The notes below the pieces were generated by a model that worked only from the letters and a program-made list of their open reading frames with translations, had not been told where the DNA came from and ran no database searches. Below, in pieces: positions 58,694 to 64,000 of a DNA stretch of 64,000 nucleotides. Position numbers and translations under genes: made by a program. Within the stretch, counting starts at the first letter, position 1. Each line of letters begins with the position of its first letter. The DNA comes from Eretmocerus hayati (lineage: Eukaryota > Arthropoda > Insecta > Hymenoptera > Aphelinidae): positions 189,825,344 to 189,889,343 of the forward strand of contig CM056742.1 of assembly GCA_029851415.1 (NCBI GenBank), read 5' to 3'.

Positions 58694-59924
58694 TTGGACT
58701 TCTTGAAGTGGTGAAAGAGCAACGAGAGTTTACCATTGACACGTCGCTCAAGTGGCCGAGTTCGCCTTGAGTTACGTCCTTTGATGAGTAATTCCGCCGA
58801 AAGTGTGATTTTTGAGGCCAAAATCGTCGCAGGGAGTGATTTGGGTCAAACAATTATTTCAGCCTCAGACGAGTTCCGGTGTCTCGTAGCAGTTGATTTA
58901 CACTTGTCTGGGCATAAAAGGGAAGTATCTAAAGCTACTTATCTCAAAAATGAAGTCAGACGAAGATATGTGCAGTTTAAGGGGTCGTAGAGGGGGACAT
59001 CAGAATTGACATTTCGCCTTGGAAATATTCCCACGGCTCACCAACTAATCGTAGACTCTTCTTCGCATAGATTTGATCCAATGCAACCAAATACTTCAAG
59101 AAGATGTGTTCCACGAAACCATATAGCGCGTTGGGTAGGAGCAAAACATGGGGACGGAAGTGACCGAAACTTTTGTACGCCACTCTGAGAACACGCTTAG
59201 GTGGTGCAATCGGCCGCGGATTCGAGTTTTCGGCTAGTGTCGCGAGAGGATGAGGTGTATTTGGGTATCTAGATTACAAACTCATTGTTTAGAAAGGCTC
59301 AATAGACGATCGGGGACTTTGCCGACCTAATTGGTGCTGTGCAAGCTGTTTTGGTGTAAATCCGTCTTCAAAATGTCGGATAGCCGTGCGCGAGCTGAGG
59401 GCTTAATTTGGATTCACAAAGTAGTGGAATAAGTTATTTGAAGTATTACAAATTGAAGTGCATAGCTACACATGGGGGTTTTCGACTCTGAACATGCATT
59501 GCAGTGAATGCAAGAGTCGGAGTAGGGTTGCCTACACGGGGCGGAAAGGACATTTCGAGCCTTTATCAAGCACTACAAAATGCAGGGACGTTAGAATCAT
59601 CTCAAAAACTATCAGCATAGTTGCGCACCAATAGAATGCATCCCAGAAAATTGTTATAATGCATATTCATACCCTCAGAGACTCGGAGGAACTCGGAACA
59701 CGGAAAATCACACTTTCAACGGAATCACTGATATACGAAAGTTCATCTTCGTTAAGTGCTCGCGAGAAAGATCATTTTAAGCCGCTATTACTATATGATT
59801 TCTCACCCATTTTCACTTTGGCAGCTCTTCGGCCTTCTGACGGAGATATATGTGATTCATTTTTGACACTCGATCGATAAGGTCCTCGGACATCGTATTT
59901 ATCACTCGAAGGTTTCAAATTATG

Positions 59925-60130
59925 TAAACATATTTGATTGGTCTTTACGAGTCAACTCCAGCTAATTTTGCTTAACTTTTTTTGGCATCAATCGAGAATG
60001 AATTTTACTCCGTTTTCGATCATTGCACCTTTAGGGCCTCGTATGGTTGCGAGGATGCATCCAAAATATATCGATGGGTTAAATCGGAAAGATGAGATGA
60101 CAAACTTCATGAAGAATTTCGGTTTGAAGT
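59925..60130 (+). pseudogene. Duplicated coding-like segment, copy 2 (broken)
   Basis: This aligns with 58445-58640 at about 75 percent by eye. In the matching frame it reads YLIGLYE...ANFA, then a stop, then LFLASIENEF...RASYGCEDASK, then a further stop, so it is no longer translatable. The distance to copy 1 is about 1.48 kb, and sequence between and outside the two shows no clear extended similarity. Confidence 0.4.
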
Positions 60131-62746
60131 AAATGTGTCGGACTTTTAGCTTGGAAATATCGCCGAGTAGTTGCTCGAAGATTCTGAATATCAGAGTGAT
60201 CAGAAAGAGATCATGATGAAATCCGAGGACTACGTCTTCCATGGCTACTGATCTTCTAACAATGAATGCGTGACCTTTCTTCATTGTCAGATTGAAGAGC
60301 TAGTGACTCATTCTCTCAGCATAATCCAGTTGAAATTCATCCATTGATGGTGCAACTACAAGAGATTTTCACGGGTTATGTTCTGGTTACACGTTGATGC
60401 ACCGAATCGGGTACGCGTGAAGTGATCAGTAAAGTTAGAAGATGAAATCCCAGGAGGTTTGTTTCGGTGTATTTTCTTATGAGGTTGCTTTTGCTACGAG
60501 TTTAGCAACTCAATGGAACTTCAAACCACACACGGAAACTCAGCTCTTCGGTATTCAGTACAATTTCCCAGATATCTTGGATCCTCGACTCGAGCTCTTA
60601 CTTTGACAGAAGTGTCAGAGTTAAAAGCCCAGTCATAATCGGAAGCTTTCAAAGCGCTCAAAGAGTCAAGCCTCTGCGCCATCTGAGATCACGGATTCGT
60701 GGCACGTTCGACTGGTCTTTTCGTCCATACCCCTCAAGTCACGCATCCGTGGTTGACTCTATTCCTCCTACTTCGAAATTTTTCCAAACTGTACGACATT
60801 TCCAGTGCAGCATTCGCCGTCGCATTTTCCTTTGGCACCACACTCTGATTTTGGTAATTGCTCGGTGAGAGCCGAAGAGCTGGGTGAGAGCCAGACTCAG
60901 ACGTTCAAAGGACAGGATTCAGGAAGTGATTTACTGTGGTTACACGCGTTGAGAAGGCAAAAATCGCGAAGCCAGACGTGCGAGTGTCATTGGCGAATCA
61001 GCCACCGCAAACTTCTCGGAGGTACGGCTGGCTGACCTCAGTATATCCCTGCCTCTCCAACGCTTCCACTTACAACCAGCGAGATCCTCACCTCCGCCTG
61101 CTTCCTGCATCTTCTGCTCGAGAGCTATACCAGAGAGTCTCCAAAAGATTCGTCTCATACCCTCTTCTCGTTTTCCCACTTTTATTCAAGCTGCGCTTCG
61201 CTTGGTCATGCCGCAATCTTCTCTCTTCCCTCTTGAACGGTAGAAACCTCAACGTCGAGGATAAACGTTCAGAGTTTCCTTCTTCTTTGTGGCTGAGCTT
61301 CTTGCATTGGCACGACGATAGTGAATTTTTGGTCCAGAATCTTGGCATTCCGATTGAGAGGCTGAAACTTGATACTCCCTGCCTTTTCAAACAGTACTTC
61401 TTCCGAGCAGTGAATTTTCTTGCCACGACAGAATTGGAGGATCAGCTGTTAGTCATCCGGATTTTTTTGTCCAACTGTATGGGGATAGAGCCACTCGCAT
61501 TTCACGCGGCTTAATTACGCTGTCAAGTCGAGCCAACCCATCGCAAAGTTTGATGGAATCTGTCCCATCCCCGTGGCGGGATCTACGACTTTGGAAATTT
61601 CACAAAGCCTCGTCTCCTTATTGAGTAGCACCAGCAAAGTCCGTCGCTGCGTCAAAAATGTCTCGGTGCCGTAGTTGGTTATCGTTAGCTCGAAAATATC
61701 TCAAATCCAGCCGAGCGTGGGTGCGAGTTTTCGCTCAGGAAGATAAAGATATATCGTACTCGGTGCGTTTCTCATCCTTGAGTCGCTCGCTTCTGATGGT
61801 CCTGCGTTCGCAGAGCCTGTGTACTAGTCGGAGGCGCGCGACGCGTGCACATCGCGCAAAGTGAACGGTAAATTCAATTTCCCACAGTGTCAAGTCAAGA
61901 AATATTCTCGCCGCGTAATGGATACTAAAATGTCCAATGCACTTTGCCGCAGACTTCCCCACCCCCATTCCCTCCGTCTCATCCCTGTACTTATATTCTA
62001 TGCAATGGAAAGCTCCAGCAGAGCGAGGGTATAGTTTACCCAAAATTTAAAGCTCTCTCGGATAATCGCCAGGTACATTCGCCAAACGATAAATAAAACT
62101 AGCACAACAATTTATTGGACAAAGTAATAATGGTGGTAACGGCGGATGTGATGCTCATTGTGTAAGAGAATCTCTTTGGCCCATTCAATAACTCCAGTCC
62201 TTCAAAAAGTTAGTTTGGGAAGTGTGAAATATCTTCTATTGCATCAACTGTCTTAGTCTCTGGTTTGTTCTTAGTTGATAAATCTTTCTTACAGGAGAGG
62301 AATGATTTTTTTGCACTTGAACGGCTTGATGAGTACTTATTGTGTATCTAGAAACTACGGAGTTCAAGGGCACGAATTTCGACTCTCGAATGTCATGAAA
62401 TCGAGAGAAAAATTATGAATCGTTAATATGCTCGAGAATGTATAAGATGAAATTCGTGGAAGCGGGTCTGAATTGTTATAGCTTGCTAATTTTTCATGTC
62501 GAGCCTGAACTTGACATTTTGAGTCATTATTTTTCGGAAAATGGTGGAACCGAACCATCGAGTGATGAGTTTGTAATTTTTGTAAAATTGAGTATCAAAC
62601 TTCAAGAGTGATAAGAAAGAGGATCTCTCCGATCCTCTTCTGATGATCAGGACTTTGCAACAGTTCAAAAAGCCCCCCCCCCTCCCCCCAACTTTCTGCC
62701 ACAATCATGATGAAAGTGCCACGGGTTCCTCTTACGCAACAAGATA
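60131..62746. other. Intergenic stretch, no supported gene
   Basis: The largest open frame here (60936-61514, 192 codons) overlaps open frames on the minus strand across its whole length and shows no domain, so I do not annotate it as a gene. A C-rich run lies at about 62669-62690. Nothing else was recognised. Confidence 0.45.
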
Positions 62747-63531
62747 CAGTGGCATGCAAAATTTTGTACATGGTGGGATCAAATTCTCTCTTGTTCAAAC
62801 AATGACTACTCGAATCCAGTTCATCTCAAAGAAAATACGTCACAAGCATTCAAAACAAGAGAAAAATGCTAATTTTCTATGGTTTTACTTTCTTTACCCA
62901 GCCCTTGCTGGTACCACAAGCAGCTAAAGTGACTTCAAGAATTTTGAGCAAAACCTATTTTCACTGTATCAGCTGCCGCGTGAACGCGGGTAAGGATAGA
63001 GCAGTTCTCCAAAAAGCATCTTGAAGAGCGGAGAAAATTCCATGTGCGTTGATTCTTTGATCATTTCTGACATCATGCGAGCAAGGATGTGAGGGCTCCC
63101 AAAGTAGCCAAAGTTGCAGATTCTCATCATTTCTCGCCATTTTCATCCGCTTTCCATTAAAATTCCGAGGATCTAGCCACTTTGAGAGCTCTCACATTCC
63201 TGCTTGCATGGCGTAAAAAATAATCACAAAAATCATTGCACATGGGATATTCTCCGCTCAATAAGGTTCTTTTTGTAGGATTCGATTCATCTCCATGTGC
63301 ATCCAAATGGAAACTGATAAATTGTTTTTTACTTGAAATCCTCGAAGTAATTCCAGGTGCTCATGCCACCAAAATCGATTGAAAAAATCAAAAACCATAG
63401 AAAGTTAGCATTTTTTCTTCTCTTGTGAATACTGCATGTGGAATTTCTCTTCGTCGATCTGGGCCCGAGTAATGGACGTTTGAGCAAGAGAGAATTCGAT
63501 CCCACCGTTCACAAATTTTTGCACGGTACTG
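62747..63531. mobile_element. Tc1-like non-autonomous element with 150-bp TIRs
   Basis: The left end CAGTGGCATGCAAAATTTTG and the right end read inward, CAGTACCGTGCAAAAATTTG, begin inverted repeats that extend about 145 bases (to about 62890 and from about 63390). The TIRs share GGTGGGATC, AATTCTCTCTTG and GCTAA(T/C)TTTCTATGGTTTT. TA flanks the element on both sides (62745-62746 and 63532-63533). A CAGT start with GCAAAA shortly after and a TA duplication are characteristic of Tc1-like ends. The 500-bp interior has no transposase motif. The TIRs differ at many positions, so the insertion is old. Confidence 0.8.
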
Positions 63532-63635
63532 TATATCTCGCTCAAATCATCATTCCGAGAAAGAACAACAGGGCATCTTGGAAGATGGAGATATCGGATT
63601 ATTTCTGATTCTGAATTTCATACTGTAGGGTGGGA

Positions 63636-64000
63636 ATGATATTCATTCAGGAATATCTATGGCAACTTTCTGAGCTGTCCATTCAGAGGCTCATTCAAAA
63701 GAGAGGATCAGAGATGGTTTCTTTTGAAAATGGGCACGGAGTACATGGCTTAGCTACGACCAGAGGCTGGACTGAATTAGGTATCTGCTGGAGAGCCCTC
63801 GCTAAGTCGCACCATTCAAAGGAAGCCCGACATCAGCCTATCAACGAGACAGTCCTTCGGGGCTTCTATGGATTCCCCGCGCAGGTCCTCCACCAAAGGG
63901 ATGCTTTCTTCAAAGAGCGAAGGATGACCTTTCGTAGCTCGATTTTTCGTGGTATTCATGAGCTATCCGTGAGCTCACGGTCTCTCAAGCAAATTCAGAA
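63636..64000 (+). CDS. Open reading frame running off the window, unrecognised
   Basis: From ATG 63636 (in-frame TGA at 63612) the frame stays open for 121 codons to the end of the window. A second Met occurs at 63714. The product is basic and polar with no transmembrane segment or recognised motif (VSFENGHGVHGLATTRGW, LRGFYGFPAQVLHQRDAFFK). It begins 105 bases after the Tc1-like element. Chance frames of this length occur in the window, so the call depends on what follows beyond 64000. Confidence 0.25.
   Translation, partial: MIFIQEYLWQLSELSIQRLIQKRGSEMVSFENGHGVHGLATTRGWTELGICWRALAKSHHSKEARHQPINETVLRGFYGFPAQVLHQRDAFFKERRMTFRSSIFRGIHELSVSSRSLKQIQ

Noticed and set aside
60936..61514. 192-codon plus-strand frame
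   Set aside because: Minus-strand frames are open over the same CpG-rich interval, no motif is recognised and there is no repeat or splice evidence.

Overview
This is eukaryotic nuclear DNA, probably from an arthropod and most likely an insect. The sequence has no operons or densely packed genes. It carries decayed class I and class II transposons typical of invertebrates (FLYWCH/MULE, Tc1-like, PIF/Harbinger-like, non-LTR, LTR, a tRNA-derived SINE) in a moderately AT-rich background with CpG-rich patches that are not obviously CpG-depleted. The taxonomic placement is inference; no host gene was recognised that would fix it. The window reads as a gene desert or the inside of very long introns, built largely of nested mobile elements.

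Layout. About 1.0-6.85 kb is a decayed non-LTR retrotransposon. It has diverged tandem units of about 320 bp (probably 5' UTR monomers), an ORF1-like start, a deletion junction, the C-terminal end of a reverse transcriptase ORF, and a 3' hairpin with an A-rich tail. A 3.9 kb MULE (1401-5310) with a perfect 9-bp target duplication sits inside the monomer array. Its right end holds a 1.5 kb near-perfect palindrome. A second copy of the monomer/ORF1 region (11.8-15.4 kb) is interrupted at 12715-14112 by a TA-flanked element whose ends and interior carry five identical 18-bp motifs. A relative at 40478-41383 has the same architecture but a coordinately changed motif. A small terminal-inverted-repeat element lies at 8.8-9.2 kb.

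At 20317-24426 there is a complete young LTR element. Its two 324-bp LTRs show no difference by eye, the target duplication is 4 bp (ATCC), and the primer-binding region is duplicated. It has no pol gene; its single long ORF (431 aa) belongs to no family I recognise.

From 24.4 to 46 kb the sequence is mostly featureless apart from homopolymer runs, CpG-rich patches, a tRNA-derived SINE (about 37.9 kb), the second TA element, and an 'ACTCGG' foldback (41.9-42.7 kb). A minus-strand reverse transcriptase fragment with a mutated FADD box lies at 46.06-46.34 kb, followed by a hairpin MITE (46.5-46.9 kb). At 50.2-53.4 kb one TIR element is nested in another, with a trace of a PIF/Harbinger-type transposase. 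A diverged duplicated coding-like segment (58.4 and 59.9 kb), a Tc1-like element with long TIRs (62.7-63.5 kb) and an open frame leaving the window complete the picture.

Nothing here acts as a pathway. What connects the features is the layering of insertions, which gives relative ages and several verifiable pre-insertion sites. Lengths, percentages and boundaries were read by eye.
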